A stretch of 64,000 nt of DNA from Homalodisca vitripennis. Its lineage: Eukaryota > Arthropoda > Insecta > Hemiptera > Cicadellidae. Where the stretch lies: assembly GCF_021130785.1 (NCBI RefSeq), contig NW_025776796.1, positions 372,001 to 436,000 on the forward strand, given 5' to 3'. Below, in pieces: positions 11,788 through 25,559 of the stretch. Below the pieces are notes generated by a model. That model searched no databases, was not told the origin of the DNA, and was given only the letters and a program-made list of their open reading frames with translations. The first letter of the stretch is position 1. The number at the start of each line of letters is the position of its first letter. Made by a program: the position numbers and the translations under genes.

Positions 11788-13799
11788 GCTTAAGATTTAA
11801 TTCTTGTATTCCTTTATTCTTATTCTCATTGAAATTAGTATGTCCAGTATAATAGTTGGCTACCTTCTTTACAGTAACATATAGCACTCATATATATATA
11901 TATATATATATATTTTTAAAGTTAAACTAATATTAAAAGGTATATAGTTGTGTAACGATCTTCTTTAGGGTAATTTAATTTTCCAACATACTCCTTTTAC
12001 AGCATGAACTAAGGGAGGTCACTGAGTATTCCAAATAATAGTAACATATCTAAGATAAATCAAATAATTAATTTAATTATAGGTACATTAAAAATTACTT
12101 CTACTTTATGACTAAGAAAAGGGCACATTTTCAAATTCAAACACCAGTATTTTTACTCACGAAACAATATGTTTATTCGCGTGGACTAGATAATAATAAA
12201 ATTAGCAGTAGTTTTAAAAATATTCATTTGAAATTTTATAATACTCCTTGTTATGAATTACTTTAAAGTTAGTGGAAATGAGTATAAAATCTAGGACAAA
12301 AATATAGGTCTCACTACGAAGATGCTATCATGGTGGGGTTGAGGACGCTGAGGACGCTAGAGTCCTCCAGACAGCCAAGTAGTAGCTGGTTACTCAGCAC
12401 AACCCACGTTAACACCAGGAATAGTATGGCGTACAGGGAGTAACATAAATCGTGGTTACTATTTTGTATTGTAAAAGAGAGATATGTCGTGAATAGAACT
12501 ATAACCACACTAAATGATAACACGAAATTGATTAGGTTAAATGTAACATAAAATTAACTAAGTTTATAAAACAGTATACTATGGAGCGTATGGCCTAAAA
12601 TGCGGCACTCATCATTACTATGGAAGAGTTTAAATGTTTCCGACTTATATGTTTCTATGATCACATTTAACAACATATTCTGTAAAATGTATCCTAATAC
12701 TTCTGTGATCATGGGTAAAACAATAAAACAGGTACCAAATTAAAACACTTGTGTAACTTTAAGTTGTTCTGACGGATGTCTCACTGTCGAGAAACGCGCT
12801 GATAATGTTTCTAATAATGTCAAACACCAATGAACATTACATTATTCACAAAACATCACAAAAAAGGTAAAATAATATTGGGATTTGAACTGTGAGAATC
12901 GTGCTTCGTGTGTTATTTAACTGTTACTATGCTTTCTACCTGTGTCATTAAAACAACACACAGTGTTATAGTTCGATGAGTCCAATTTTGCTTAATGTGA
13001 CTGAATATTATTTTAAGTTTAATATTAGTTTCCTTTTATGTTTAAAAAATTTAATTCTGTCCGAATTAAACGCAATGGAACTTTCATACAAATGCGGAAA
13101 TGAGTATCGATTTACAGCTATGAGTTGTCTTCGATATGTCCTTAAACTTATTTGTCATGGAGATTTGTAAATTATAACAAAATAAAGTAGTATTTTGTGA
13201 CTTGTAAATTTGTTGTGAAAATGTGCGTTTACCATCAGTAGTTCCAAATGTTTAGCGAATTATAAATATTGAATAATAAACAATATGTGTATCTTTGTAT
13301 TTCGCCAAAAATCAATATTTATAGTGTTATGGGTTCTTAATGTCAAAATAATTTATTTAACCTTAGTAATAAAGGCCTTTTGAACGTTGTAACTGTTCTT
13401 GTTTCATGGTAAATACAATCATATACAATAAATTTATTTAATAATATGTACTGATAATATAAACTTCAAATTAACTGGACTTTAAAAAGTAATTACTATT
13501 AATCTGGTACGGCAAAGCAAAATCCTTGTAAAATCCACATAAGTTTTTTTTTTTTAATTAGCAATAGAGTTAAACGTTCATACCGAAAATAATCCCTAAT
13601 AAAATGGTATTTAGAGTAATATATTAACACATGCTCTAAACTGAATAAGGGAACTTATTTTATTATTAAAAAAATTTAGTTTTATTGAAATGTTTGTCTT
13701 TATGGTGTGGTTGTACTCATATGAGTGTATAATGACGTAAAATTAGTTAGGTTTAATTTTTAGTTGTAGAAGTGAGGTAAAGCCACAATATTCATACTA
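11788..13799. other. AT-rich intergenic sequence, no supported gene
   Basis: Contains a short (TA)n run at about 11891-11911 and ordinary AT-rich sequence. The minus-strand 69-codon ORF at 12314-12523 has a hydrophobic stretch but no partner or known motif, so I do not call it. Confidence 0.4.
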
Positions 13800-14270
13800 A
13801 CTAGAAAACATATAAAAAATACTCAACAAAGATATTTGAGTTATTCATATCCAGGGAAACAAGGAAGAAAGATTTAGGTTGTTTTAATATATGCAAATTT
13901 TAATTTAATGTACAAAGTCTAAAAATCGCAGCACAGAGTGTAACCATTACCTAAAAGGCACCGAGGACCAGGGCCAGGATCAGGACTTGCAGGTAGGATA
14001 CTGTTATTGTTCTAAGATCACAGATGCCACTTTCACCATCTCTCGTCACCCAAACCAATTTACATATCTGCTTTAGCGATTAATTACAGCCATTCACATT
14101 TTTATTGAGTATCGTCACTTGGACTAGAATTATTACTGCAATAGTTCAATAGCACTGATCCGTTTTGTAGAAAAGCTAGTACATTTTTATTTTGGCCTAT
14201 TGTTAACCAATGTACCAAATGCGTTCAGGCCGAAATGGTTAACTATTTTCCTCAAAATAGATCAAGTATT
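13800..14270 (+). repeat. family D copy 3 (old, partial)
   Basis: Landmarks: TATCCAGGGAAACAAGG (about 13849), the CCAGG-rich module at 13968-13990, a TCGTCACCCAAACCAATTTACAT block (about 14043), and a hairpin-like stem at the expected distance (TTTGGCCT near 14191 with AGGCCGAAA near 14228). The hairpin's stem differs in sequence from other copies but sits in the same place. Confidence 0.5.
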
Positions 14271-15780
14271 CATATGAATTTGGTTTTTTTTGTACATAAT
14301 AGTAGTATGTAGTATGTATACTAGTAGTAACCTCCGAAATTAGACGATTAAATGAAGACATGAAATGATCAAAAGAAAAGTCGGCTGTTAATTTGAAAAA
14401 TATTGGTTATAAATGCACAAAATATCGAAAAATTATGAAATGTACGCATATGAAAAAAAGTCAGCTAATTTCTAATTTAGAACATTTTAAAATTTAAAAA
14501 TGAGCCAAAATTAATCCTGATGCGCTATTAAATGACAAACATGTTTTAGTATGAAACTTATTATTTGAAATTCTTTAAAATCGTATTTTACTGTACATTA
14601 ATTAAGGAATAAATTAATGTTGCTACCGATTTTAGTTATAATAAACATATTAATTTAGTTGAGTGTTTTGTTTTTTTTTCTATGTGATGTACCTTAACCT
14701 GATACCTGAAGATGAATTCTCTAAACTCGAAATGTTCATGGTAGTAATAAAACACAATAGGAGTGTTATATGTGGTTTATAACTCTTAAATGTCTTTATT
14801 TAATTGCAAAAATTACCCTATTATATTAAATTTTCCTATATTTTACAACCGAAATAATATTTCGTAGTAGGCTGTACTTTAACAACGAGTAAAAATTAGT
14901 TTAAATGAATTATGTTAATTTATTAATTAAATACAATAACTGATATATATGTGTGAATGTTGAGTTCATCTTAATTTCACATTACGCTTAATGCAGCGTC
15001 TGAAATCAGACGTTATCAGATTTAGATTATTGAATCGGAAGTCAATGTTTGCCAGAAGAGATAAAAAGAGTATACAGAAATATAGCAGTTTTCGAAGCTG
15101 ATTTCGAGTTATAAATGGTCAATAGTAGTTAAGATTCACATCTTCATTGCAGCGAATGTTCAATTGAATGGCAATTCAATAAATTATACTAAAACTGAGA
15201 TTTTCTTACCACATTCCCCTTAAACAGCCATTTGTTTATTCTTTCCCATGCATTCATCACCAAATACTCCCACTTCAATCCGGTACCATTCTAATGATCA
15301 TCATTTTATACATCAATCATTTTTTTATCAAATTTCAAATTTTTTTATCAACATTTTATATTCTAATCTCGTCTAAAGTATGTAATATGTGTGAAAATAA
15401 GCAGCGGTTCAAACAAGTTGTATATATTTTAAGCGTTCGGGAACTTTTTATACCAAATTTATATCTGCTGATTAGATGAACTCAAGCCTGCGAGAGCAAA
15501 CTTTAATAAATCGTGGACCTGTTTCATGCAGTGCGGTCGTTCTTCCGGACTCAGTACGATCTTATTGGTCAATGCACATTTTTACATACAATATAAAGAT
15601 GTTTTTAATATCTAGAGGCTCGGGAGACAACAATTGCTACCTTTTGAAAACATGCCTGCACGGCTCTCTGAACATTAAATTTACTTGGAATGAATGTTTT
15701 TACAATTTTAACATAAAAAAATCGTGTGTTCGGACAGGCACTCCTCAAAACCAGTCCGTTAGTAGAGTAGTATTTGGCTA
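14271..15780. other. AT-rich intergenic sequence, no supported gene
   Basis: Two adjacent ORFs at 15294-15781 (61 and 101 codons) have no recognisable motif. The segment 15480-15780 has a somewhat higher GC content than its upstream neighbour and leads straight into the W module of family D copy 4, so it may be part of that repeat. Confidence 0.35.
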
Positions 15781-15784
15781 AGGA

Positions 15785-16400
15785 CCTCTACACATGAACG
15801 CCTGGAACTCGTGATCAGCCAGTCACCTTTTAGAGCTTGCGAGACAGCCAAGAATTTGCCACAACCAAGAACAATTCCCTGTAATAGCAGCAGCGGCATT
15901 GTGAAAATGTAAAAATACCCAATATCTGACAAATTTTACGATCCCGTTGGCCGGCGGATACTAAAGAATTCAGAAGCTTCCCTGGATCGGAAACTGTCAG
16001 AAACTAAGACCCCTTAAATTTAAAAGCTATTAGATCCCTCTGGGATCTAAATACCAAGTGCTACTAGGCACCGGAAGCACGAATATGCCAGAAACTCCAA
16101 GAGAGAAGGAGCTAAAGCAGTCTGTGAGCTACAGTTTTTTAATCAGTAGAAACCGTCGGCGGTAACAAACCGGGAACTGGTAGAGGATGGAAGCTTCAAG
16201 GATTTTGGCCTCCCAAAGATCAGATAGTGAGGTATCTTAGTGACTGAGATCTTTAAAATGCCAGGAAATACCATAGTTGTAGCGCTCCCAGTGGCTGCAA
16301 TCTCTTAGAGGGATGAAAAGGTGGGTGCTCTCAGAGTCTAGAAACTCCCCTAAAATTGGAAGCTGACCGGGGCCAGAAGCACTAAAATTTCGAGTGTATA
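15785..16400 (+). repeat. family D module W, with inverted partner at 47985-48120
   Basis: A GC-richer, purine-biased stretch. The part at 16215-16340 (CTTAGTGACTGAGATCTTTA, CCAGGAAATACCATAG, GGCTGCAATCTCTTAGAGGG) is the reverse complement, with ~20% differences, of 47985-48120. Short phrases recur inside it (GCCAGAAACTCC-like, GGGATCTAAAT-like), suggesting that it is itself an old tandem repeat. No ORF. Confidence 0.55.
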
Positions 16401-16539
16401 CTTTATTTAAGAGTTAGATTAATGTAAATTCTAGAGGATTTTAAGAAACGAGGAAATATAGTGAAGTAATTTTTTTTATGTACGCGTCTTTTTAGGAACT
16501 GCAAAGGAAACTCAAACTTTTAGGAACTCAATCTTATGA

Positions 16540-16900
16540 GGAAGAAGATCCATTATCCGGTATTTGGTAGGTATATGGGCTGTGACAATACTTGAGTGTA
16601 CCACCAGAAATATCTTAGTAGAGCAGAAGTACGTATAAGTCAACCTTCCTGAATGGTATAAAACCTCGAGGGTTGTAAATTCTTTCTGATTTTGTTGGCA
16701 ACCAGCGAAGTTAAGTATGTATCAAACATGTCTTAGTAATTTTAAAATTATCTACCTTATCTTCTCACAATAAACTAACGTATCCAACAGGATGCTATAT
16801 ATGTCAGTGAGAAAATTAAATTTGTGAATTGATCAGATCTAAGTTTAGGGTTTAAAAAGAAGTATGCAGAAAAGGTTGCAATAAATGTGTGACTATACTT
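16540..16900 (+). repeat. family D module Y (copy 4)
   Basis: Collinear with 26200-26580: shared blocks include GTATTTGGTAGGTATATGGG, GTGTACCACCAGAAATATCT, AAAACnTCGAGGGTTG, AAGTTAAGTATG-ATCAAACATGTCTT and AATTTGTGAATTGATnAGATCTAAG. The end of the module also matches the minus strand of 63840-63990. The many matches across ~350 bp and the absence of a conserved frame indicate a non-coding repeat module. Confidence 0.75.
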
Positions 16901-17179
16901 TATACTGGAAAAAAGGCCGACAAGTATATTTTTTAAAGTTAAAGAGTCTTATATCTGAAAGTTAAGAGTGAATATATGCTAACCAGAAGAATACAAAAGA
17001 GCTTTTTCTTAATGAAAGCGGTTTCTCAATAAATAAATCGTTAATGTGATTGATGCCTTTACGCTCTCGGCTGATATTGTATGAGGCATTTCAAGCCAAA
17101 AACTGCATATAGAACACTCCTTATTTTTAAACGTTTATAAATATTGTTATTCTGTTAGGGAAAAAATCTTATAATTCCT

Positions 17180-17655
17180 CATAGTCCTATAAGGACTTTT
17201 GCGCTACATTCAGAGTGATAGGATTTTCTGGATGGGTAATGTTAGGGATAGGGCCACATATTATAGAGGTCCATGAAGAACAATTTAGGGCGTTCATTAA
17301 TCCATGTGCCCTCAAAAAGGGTTGACCTGCTCTGAACTGGCCTCTGCAGTCAAAGCAGGTATAGGGTGGCAAACTCTTATGTTGAGGCTAGCAAGAACCT
17401 CTGACACTTAGGAACAAACCCCACCAACTCAAACAGCCATCTCCCGCAGTAGACTACATGTATTACACAATAGATTAGATCTATTGAATTACACTTGCAC
17501 CCCAGAATATCGAAATTTCGGTTAGTGATGTTCTGCTCTTTAACACCCATAAGGTTTCTCAGGTTTATGTGACACAGACTTTTCCTGTGCACAATGTTAG
17601 GTACCACTGGAAAGTATAACCTAGCCAGAAGTGCTCCCTGCTGGGTTCTATGTTG
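17180..17655 (-). repeat. family D module X (copy 4)
   Basis: On the minus strand it begins near CCCAGCAGGGAGCACTTCTG and runs through ACTTTCCAGTGG and a CACATAAACCTGAGAAACCTTATGG-like block. The same order occurs on the plus strand at 35250-35590 and 63060-63480. Conceptual translations of the three copies align over ~40 residues (a L-M-x-V-x-x-x-x-I-T-N segment, then Y-C-G-R-x-L-x-E-x-V-G-F), so the module may descend from coding sequence. Every copy now has stops or shifts. Identity unknown. Confidence 0.6.
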
Positions 17656-17729
17656 GAATAAGTGTTACAGTATTCTATACAAAAATATAAAAAATTCTAT
17701 AACATGACAAGTATATAATCATTTTGAAT

Positions 17730-20515
17730 AGTAATTGGTTAAAGTATAGGAGAGTAATCAATGTCAACTATGGAATGGGTATGGAAAGATAATTAAGCTA
17801 GTGCGAAAACAACACAAATGTTAGGGCAATGGTTTGAACATTGCAGACTTGTTTTTAAAATATTTATAGTTCTAGGAAACGGTCTCAAAATAAAATGAAA
17901 AATTATTTAATGCTCACCCTGTAACCTACTTTTCAAATAATAGTATATTGCTTGTTTAATAACCTACAGATATAGAACCTTGTTAACCCTAAGTAACTTG
18001 AAACAGATACATTAGAACGAAAACTATGATGAAATCTACGAAGGTTATTTTAGTTGAACATATACTAATTAGCAATAACTTGATATATCGAATAGTAGTA
18101 TATCGATAAATAGGATATAAAATATGATAATTTATCACATAAGAATAAATGTAAGACAGTTAACAAAACATGTTTGTTTCTATAGTAAATATGTGTTTGT
18201 GTAATCAGATAACAAGACTTGGTAAAATTTCAGTAGTAGTGATGTAAACATGCAAGTAAAGGTTTAACCTAAAATACAAATAAACAGGTGAAGCAAACAT
18301 AATACTGCATATACTAATATTTTTCTTAATATCCATAGTAACACTAAACGGCAGGTATTTCAAAGTTTTCGATAAGTTCAAAAGTGGTGTCTACAAAATT
18401 TGACGACCTCCCACCAAGTTAGATTGTAGAAGCAGGACGTGGAACAAGTGACATGGCCAAAACCTTGATAATGGCTAGGAGTATATTCATTTTTAAATTT
18501 AATGCTCAAAGTCGTTTAAACACGCAGGACGTGGAAGATCTACACCAGGAGTACTATTGGCCAAGACCAAGATCGAGAAAAGGACTATTCTCGATTTTTT
18601 CCTAACTATTCTTATTACCCAAAGCAATTTACATTCCAGTTTTGCAGTTATTAATTACAGCTAAACCTGTGAAACAGCACCCATAAAATTATTACGCGTT
18701 TGCAGTTAAGAGTATTTTAATTTATAAAGAATTTTACAACGATTTTATTTTTTTGTTTACTGATTTATATTGATTAAAAATAAATAAAAAAAAACATTCA
18801 TTTAGCAAACTGGAAGGACTTGATTTAAGATTTTAAATCCTTTCAGTACTCTAAGTGTACAGAAAGAATCACTTACAACGGTTTCATACATTATCTAAAT
18901 GATGAAATATATAAGTTTATACATATATGATTAAAAGGGTAAAGATTGTCAAGAGAAATATTTACTTAAATGTGTCTGTGAGACATTTTCAAGCACTTTA
19001 TAGTTTTGTAAATATTAACAATAATTTAAAATTAGCAAATGTTAGTTTATCTAAGATTAAAATTCATAAAGTATTGTGTTAATTTGATTAAACTGTATTA
19101 TTTCTAAAAGTGGCATTGTACAGATTTAAGAAGTATTATGGTCTATATCTTTTATTATATACAATTAGTTGCTGAGATTACAACCAGAGTGTTTTTCCAT
19201 TTTAAAGAGATTAGAAATGTCCGATTGAAAAAATACCATTATAGAAACAACTTATTAGATTCTATTTTCACCTTTAAATATTAAATTTATACATTTGATA
19301 ATAATTTAACTCTAAGGAAAGTTAATAGAATACTATATTTTAAAATACTGCCAGATTGTAGTTGATATAAAACTTTTAATTAAAATAAGTCTTGTAATGT
19401 TCCTTCCCAGAATTGCACCTTGTTTAGAGTATATCAAATAACTTGTAATAGTAAAACTAACCGTAGTTAGTAACATATTATTATTAATAGGAGGTGAGCA
19501 TTGTGTAAACAAAAGGAAAGCAAATCGGCTGGAAAATCAGGTGGAAACACTAAAAATTTTTGTTAAGAAGTGATGAGCTATTTAGGCTTAGAGGTGCTGC
19601 GGTTTATACCCAGATACCGGGACAACTGAGGCTCTGGTTCTCGAATGCAAATTTTACTCTAAACCTATTAAATTCTAGTATATATTGCTATACAATATTT
19701 CTGGTGTAATTTATTGAGCCCAGCAGTTGTTTACACTATACACTTTATTTATACGTATAACTTTAAACATATATCATCATTGAAATAAAAGAATGTAAAC
19801 TGCAAACTTAATTTTAAGAGCCTCAAACATTTCCTATTGGAAACTGTTTATGTGGATGCAGTCTTTTGAATTAGTAGATAAAGTGTACCATATTAAATAC
19901 CTAATATATTAATCACTCAACCTTAAAGTCATATCATATCTGTTTCCTATTTAACTACAACATTGTAATCGTCAATGTTAATGAGTAACGTAACATTACT
20001 CAACAATCATGCAAAGTTTATTTTTAGTTTCGTTTGAAAATAGTTATTAGACAAACGAACTGTGTTGTTTTAAAACGTAAGGTTTACAGAAAATATTTGA
20101 GACATTTTATTCTTAAAATTAATTTCAGTCCTTAACTCGTTATAATAGGTAACATTATAATTGGTTCCCAATTATCTAAAACAGTGTAATAATGTCAATG
20201 TTATTGAGAAACGTAATGACTTCGACAACCATGCAGATAAAGTAACTCGTAAAATGACTTCAAATGAATATTAGCACTAAATTTATTTTTAGTACGCTAA
20301 ACTTCATTAAAATATTTATAAGACGAGTTAATAGTTTGTTTTTTTAAGTTATAAGCTTTACAGAAAATATTTGTGATATCTGATCTTTAAAATAATTTCA
20401 GTGCTTACTTGTTATTTTGTTATTGTGATTTCCGTGGTCTACTCAAATTAACTGTTAATCACAAAAGTATTTTTTACGTCTTTATTTCCACTATTCCATT
20501 AGAAAGAATTAGAAT
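17730..20515 (+). repeat. family D core (copy 4, most complete plus-strand copy)
   Basis: Order of landmarks: block S (GTTAAAGTA.. ATTAAGCTAGTG ..GTTAGGGCAATGGTTTGAA, 17735-17850); a GTAATCAGATAACAAG block (18200); an ATATCCATAGTAACAC block (18330); two related CCAGGA-type modules (18430-18480 and 18520-18600); the hairpin (18840-18866); a GAGATTACAACCAGAG block (19175); a CAGATACCGGGACAACTGAGGC block (19605); and a TCAATGTTATTGAGAAACGTAA block, which is duplicated in tandem (about 19965 and 20190). It ends near AATTAACTGTTAATCACAAA (20450-20465). The core is ~2.8 kb without any long ORF. Modules W, Y and X lie directly upstream in the same order as in copy 11 (on the other strand). Confidence 0.75.
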
Positions 20516-22790
20516 GAACAAAGTGTAACATATGTTGTATCGTTTTGCAGCAAAAACTTTAGAATAAAAAGACAGAATCACCTGTCATTTCATTACTGTA
20601 AAAGAAAAACATTTTTGTTACATTTTTCCAATTTAGCACAACATACTCGTATCACTATCATGTTACCAAATACACCCAAAAATATCAAAAATCAAAACAA
20701 ACTAGCTTTAATGAAACACAAATTTTAATATTGACACTTTTAGGAAACAACTGGATATAAAATATAAAATCCCAAATGAATTACTTAAACATTTTCCAAA
20801 GTAACCATATACATAAAAAAATGCGTTTTAAAACAACAAAATGGCAGGATGTGGATAATTTAAGAGCACCATTTGTATATTATATTATTATGTAAAATAC
20901 ATTGAAAACAACATCAATTATGGACGTTACAAAATCTTGTAGGAAACGCCGACTTAATCTCGCGTAGTGCGATGGCAGGAATGTTAGGGGTTAAAACTGT
21001 CATCAAGCTTTGTTCATTAGAGTTTTGTACAGAAGATTATTCAGTTTCAAATAATTCGATAATCCTGGTATGATAAATATATTATAATCTAGATTATTTG
21101 TAAGGGAATCCAATTCTATTAACTAACTTAATCCAACACTTAACATCAGGGATATCATAATTTTATTAATTTTCACTGGAACTCACTCATCATATTATAA
21201 ATGGTTACCATTAGTAGTGCTTCGGAAGCCACCTTTAGCCGTTTGTCCCAAAGTTAAGTATTAGGGAGGGCTTCTTATAACTTTAGTCTGGTAAAATAAG
21301 ACTTTACTTACTTAAATTGATTTAATTAATTTATATGCTTTACTCACTTTACTTACTGTACTTACTTTATACGCGTGAAAGATACACACTAAATATTTTT
21401 ATAAGTCACTAATAAAAATTCACACTAAATGTGTAGTTTAATTCTAACGTGACCACTGTAAATTCAAAGTAAGTTTTTAATAAAAAGTAATTTAAAGTTT
21501 ATAATCCTCTATTAAACTATAAAAAGGCATTTAAATGGGTAAATATTTACACGAAACTTGATAAAATTCAACTTTTACACTATGGCTACCAGGCGGTTCG
21601 GCACAGTGCACTATCAAGTACAATACACTGAGCTCTTAACTACTGGTAGCCAACATGTGCAACTCTGGATATTTATATCATTATAAAATATACCAAGCAT
21701 TTAAAATTTGTCATTACAAAAGTGAGGCCGATTTCCTCTTAAGACTTTTCACGCCTATTCCTAAGGGCCACTGGCCTACGCGAAGTTCTTATTATACAGA
21801 AAATGGATGAGAATCAACAAATTCAAGGCCGATGGCACTGACAATAAGTGCTGCCACACAAGGACTTTTAAAGTGTGCTAACTCTAGCTTAGTTCCAGTC
21901 TTAAATCTTTGACCGTGCGGTGATCAGCTCTATTAATCATCGTATGTGGACATAAAACATATACGAACAGTGAAACGGATATACATATAGACAGAGAGAC
22001 ATATAGACATACAGATGGAAAGAAATGAAATAATTCAGTGAAAGCAGTTTTCCCAGTGTGAATTTTTAAGTTTCATCAATGTTATAGTAACGGGGAACTA
22101 ATTATACTGTATGTGCCATTTTAACATTTTACACACATATATCACACCATGCGCCAGTGGTTTAAATTAGAAATCAGAAAAACCTCTTGTAATTTTGTCA
22201 TTAAAGCACCTTGTAGTCAATAGATATGAGCAGTAAATTGTTTATTACATTTAATATAAGTATAGAATATCGACAGGATTTACAAGTAATTTTGTATTTA
22301 TGTTCTTCTAATTCTAAAAGGACCTAATTCTTGTAACTTTGCCCGCAAAATGTAAATAGCACACTCATTTGTTACAATTGAGAGCTACAAATTTCTATTA
22401 GCTACAAAATGTTACATTAAATAAGTGACTCCATCTTAATTTGGGAAATATCATTTAATTATAATAAATATTATAATAATATATTTTTAATTATATTTTA
22501 GTCGTACATCTGATAACCAAGAGTTGCTGAATACTGTAATTGAAACTTCTAATAGCTTTATTTAATGGAATTTGCTTCTTAATAAAAAGAGAGAATGCAT
22601 TAGATAAAATCATTTACATCCTGTGCGGATATAGTCAAAGACCTCTTTAAGCACGAAGACGAGTAACAGCATATTATTTTAATTTATTCTAATATGTGTA
22701 TATTTATAATGAGAAATAAATTATTTATTTTTATGATTCACAGTTTACCTTTTTATATTCAAACAATAACAATGCTACTGCGGAAACTTG
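20516..22790. other. intergenic sequence, no supported gene
   Basis: Mostly AT-rich. The stretch 21560-22020 is somewhat GC-richer and less repetitive (for example CTACCAGGCGGTTCGGCACAG and CCTAAGGGCCACTGG), but I recognise no gene or element in it and found no second copy in the window. Confidence 0.4.
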
Positions 22791-22799
22791 CTTAATAAT

Positions 22800-25400
22800 A
22801 ATAAAACTGTAATTAGTTAAAGTACAGGGAAGTAATCAATGTCCACCATGCAATAAGTATGGGGAGTTAATTAAGCTAGTGGGACAACCGTACTAGTGTT
22901 AGGGCAGTAGTTCAAACATTGCAGACTGGTTATGAAAACAGTTATAGCCTTCAGTGTATCAGTCTTTAACACGACATGATAATTAAAAATAAATTAAAAC
23001 AGTCTATTTAAAGAATATATGAAATGTATTTAATCTTCATTTTCTCGCCAGTTTTTCCAACAATTGTTTGTTTATTTAATAACTTATCAAAATAGCATTT
23101 TATTTTCCCTAAGGCACTACATAATTTCAGTTTAAATGTGCTGTATTGTAGACTACTTGAGCTGATACATTAATGCGAAAGCTTTGGACAAATCTACGCA
23201 AGTTCTCTTAGTTGAAGATATACTAATTGGTAATAAAAAGAAATATCAAAATACACAATATTCTAATACAAGTAACACAACTTGTTTGTCTCTATAGTTT
23301 TTATCTGTATCGATAATCAGACAACAAGAATCGGTTTTTTTTCCTTTTTCTTTTCTTTTCTTTTCTTTGCCTAAAAGGCGGTCTGGTTTAAATAACCATG
23401 ATACCTCGATGTACACTATTGTTGTCCATTTGTTCATCATAGTTTTGATTGTTATAATACATACACTTAATCAGCATCCATTCACATATATACACACATC
23501 ACAGATAATATTTACAAAAAAATGTAACAGCACAAAGGTAAAAAATGGATTTTGTCTTCTCTGCCAGGGGCCAATCAAGCAGTATCAACGTTAGTATAAT
23601 GTACACAAGCACGTGAAGGCGAAAACCAAAATAAATAGAAACAGGTGAAACATATACAGCAGTGTGAATATTAATATTGTTGTAATATCCATAGAAACAA
23701 CAAAGGACACATAATTCCATGTTTTTGGATAAATTGAAAAGTTGTTTAGAGAAGTCGTTGAACTCACACCACGTTGGTTTGGAGGAGCCCACCCAAAACA
23801 AGTGCGACTAGGCTAAAAGCTTGAAAAGGACCTGGAGCCTTTTTGTAGTTCAGTATAATCAGTAAAGTCGTTAGACACGCAGGACGTGGAAAATCTACAC
23901 CGGGATTCATCCAGTACTATGGCAAAGACCAGGATCGAGACAAGGAGTTATAGATGAGTTACTTTTTACTTTTCATTTTAGTGTTTCTCTAACTATTCTT
24001 CTTACACAAATTAGTTTAAATCCTAAATTTAGTGATTAATAATAATAATAATAAAACAAATTCAAACGGTTCCTATGTAATAATTTAATTATTAACAGGA
24101 TTTTAATCGTTAAGGAAATTTAAAATTATTTTAATTTATTTGTTGGTGAAGTTCTGAAGGCAAACAGAAAGAAACCTCAGAAAATTCATCAGATTGATTT
24201 AAATCCTTTAAGTACTTTTAGTGTACAGAAAGAATCAGTTTTAAATCACCTTCAAAATAATCTCTAAAGGTCTTAAGGTCCTTTCACATATATACCTATT
24301 TGATAATAAGTGTAAAGATGACTTAGAGAATTAATTACTTGGTTAAATATGTCTGAGAGCATTCTTTCATGCATTTTATATAAATATATAATATTAAAAT
24401 ATAATTTGAAATTAGTAAATTCTAGTTGAATTAGGATTAAAATAATAACTAATTATATTTACTTGTTTGCACTGGAACCTTTAATAAGGAAATTGTACAA
24501 ATTTTAGGAGAAATACGGCCTAATAATTTTAAGTTATCTATTTAGTTGCTGAAATTACCACCAGAGCTCTTTTTAAATTTACAAGACTATTAAAGTAATA
24601 TAGCCATATAAATAACTTATTAGAATCCATTTTTGCCTTTATTAAATTTTAACAAATAATAATAATATTACCCTATTGCATGCCAAATTATAATGAATCG
24701 TTGTAGAAAATATTTGTAAACATTCTTTAAATAATTATAAGTCATGTTTTCTTATGAAGATTTTTATGTTTTTGACTACAATATATATTTTTTTATCACA
24801 ATTGTGGTTCATTATTTTTCCCCGAAAATTAATGTGCATTTTTAATGAATCAGTTTACAACGCCCAAATGTTTTAAGATCAGTTCATAAATATTTGATAA
24901 AGAGTATCGATTACTTAAAAAAGTTTTACTTAAATATGTCTAAGAGACATCTTTCAGTCATTTTATTTATTTAAATCCTTAATGTACTCTAAGTGAACAG
25001 AAAGAATAAGTTTACAATCGCCTTCAATATCATCTCTAATTGTTTTAAGGTCCGTGTATACATATTTGATAAAAAATGTAAAGCTTACTTAGAGAATTAT
25101 TTGGTTAAATATACCTGAGAGACATCTTTCAGGCATTTTATAGTAGTGCAATATTAAAAATAATTTTAAATTAGTGAATGTAAGTTGACTTATGATTAAA
25201 ATTCATAACTTAATTATATTTTATTGCTTGCACTTAAAAATTACATCTCGATAATGTAAAACTTTTTTAGGAAAAATATAGTCTATAATTGTTTATTTAA
25301 TCAAAATCTTACTGGAACTACCACCAGAGGTCAAAATTAAACCTTCATAGACATTCCGAATGAAAATCAATTGCTAAACTTCTAGACGAAACGTTAAGAG
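22800..25400 (+). repeat. family D core (copy 5)
   Basis: Block S (22812-22945) is ~75% identical to that of copy 4. It is followed by the TCAGACAACAAG block (23318), ATATCCATAGAAACAAC (23686), both CCAGGA-type modules (23770-23830 and 23880-23960), the hairpin site (24205-24235), a second diverged hairpin site (about 24976-25006) that marks an internal tandem duplication, and the ACCACCAGAG tail block twice (24560 and 25320). No conserved reading frame. Confidence 0.7.
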
Positions 25401-25559
25401 CCTCTTTGAGCCAAAAAAATAAACATACAAATAAAACAATTTTAAGTTGAACAGTTATCACTTCTGTACCGTGCTCTATTGTCGCCTTAAAATATTGAGT
25501 ATTCTCACCTTAACTAAGTGAGATTTCTTTACAACATAGAATTTGCTATTCGTAAAAGT

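Noticed and set aside
15294..15781. Adjacent ORFs of 61 and 101 codons as a gene
   Set aside because: No recognisable domain, different frames, and the second leads into a repeat module. Insufficient support.
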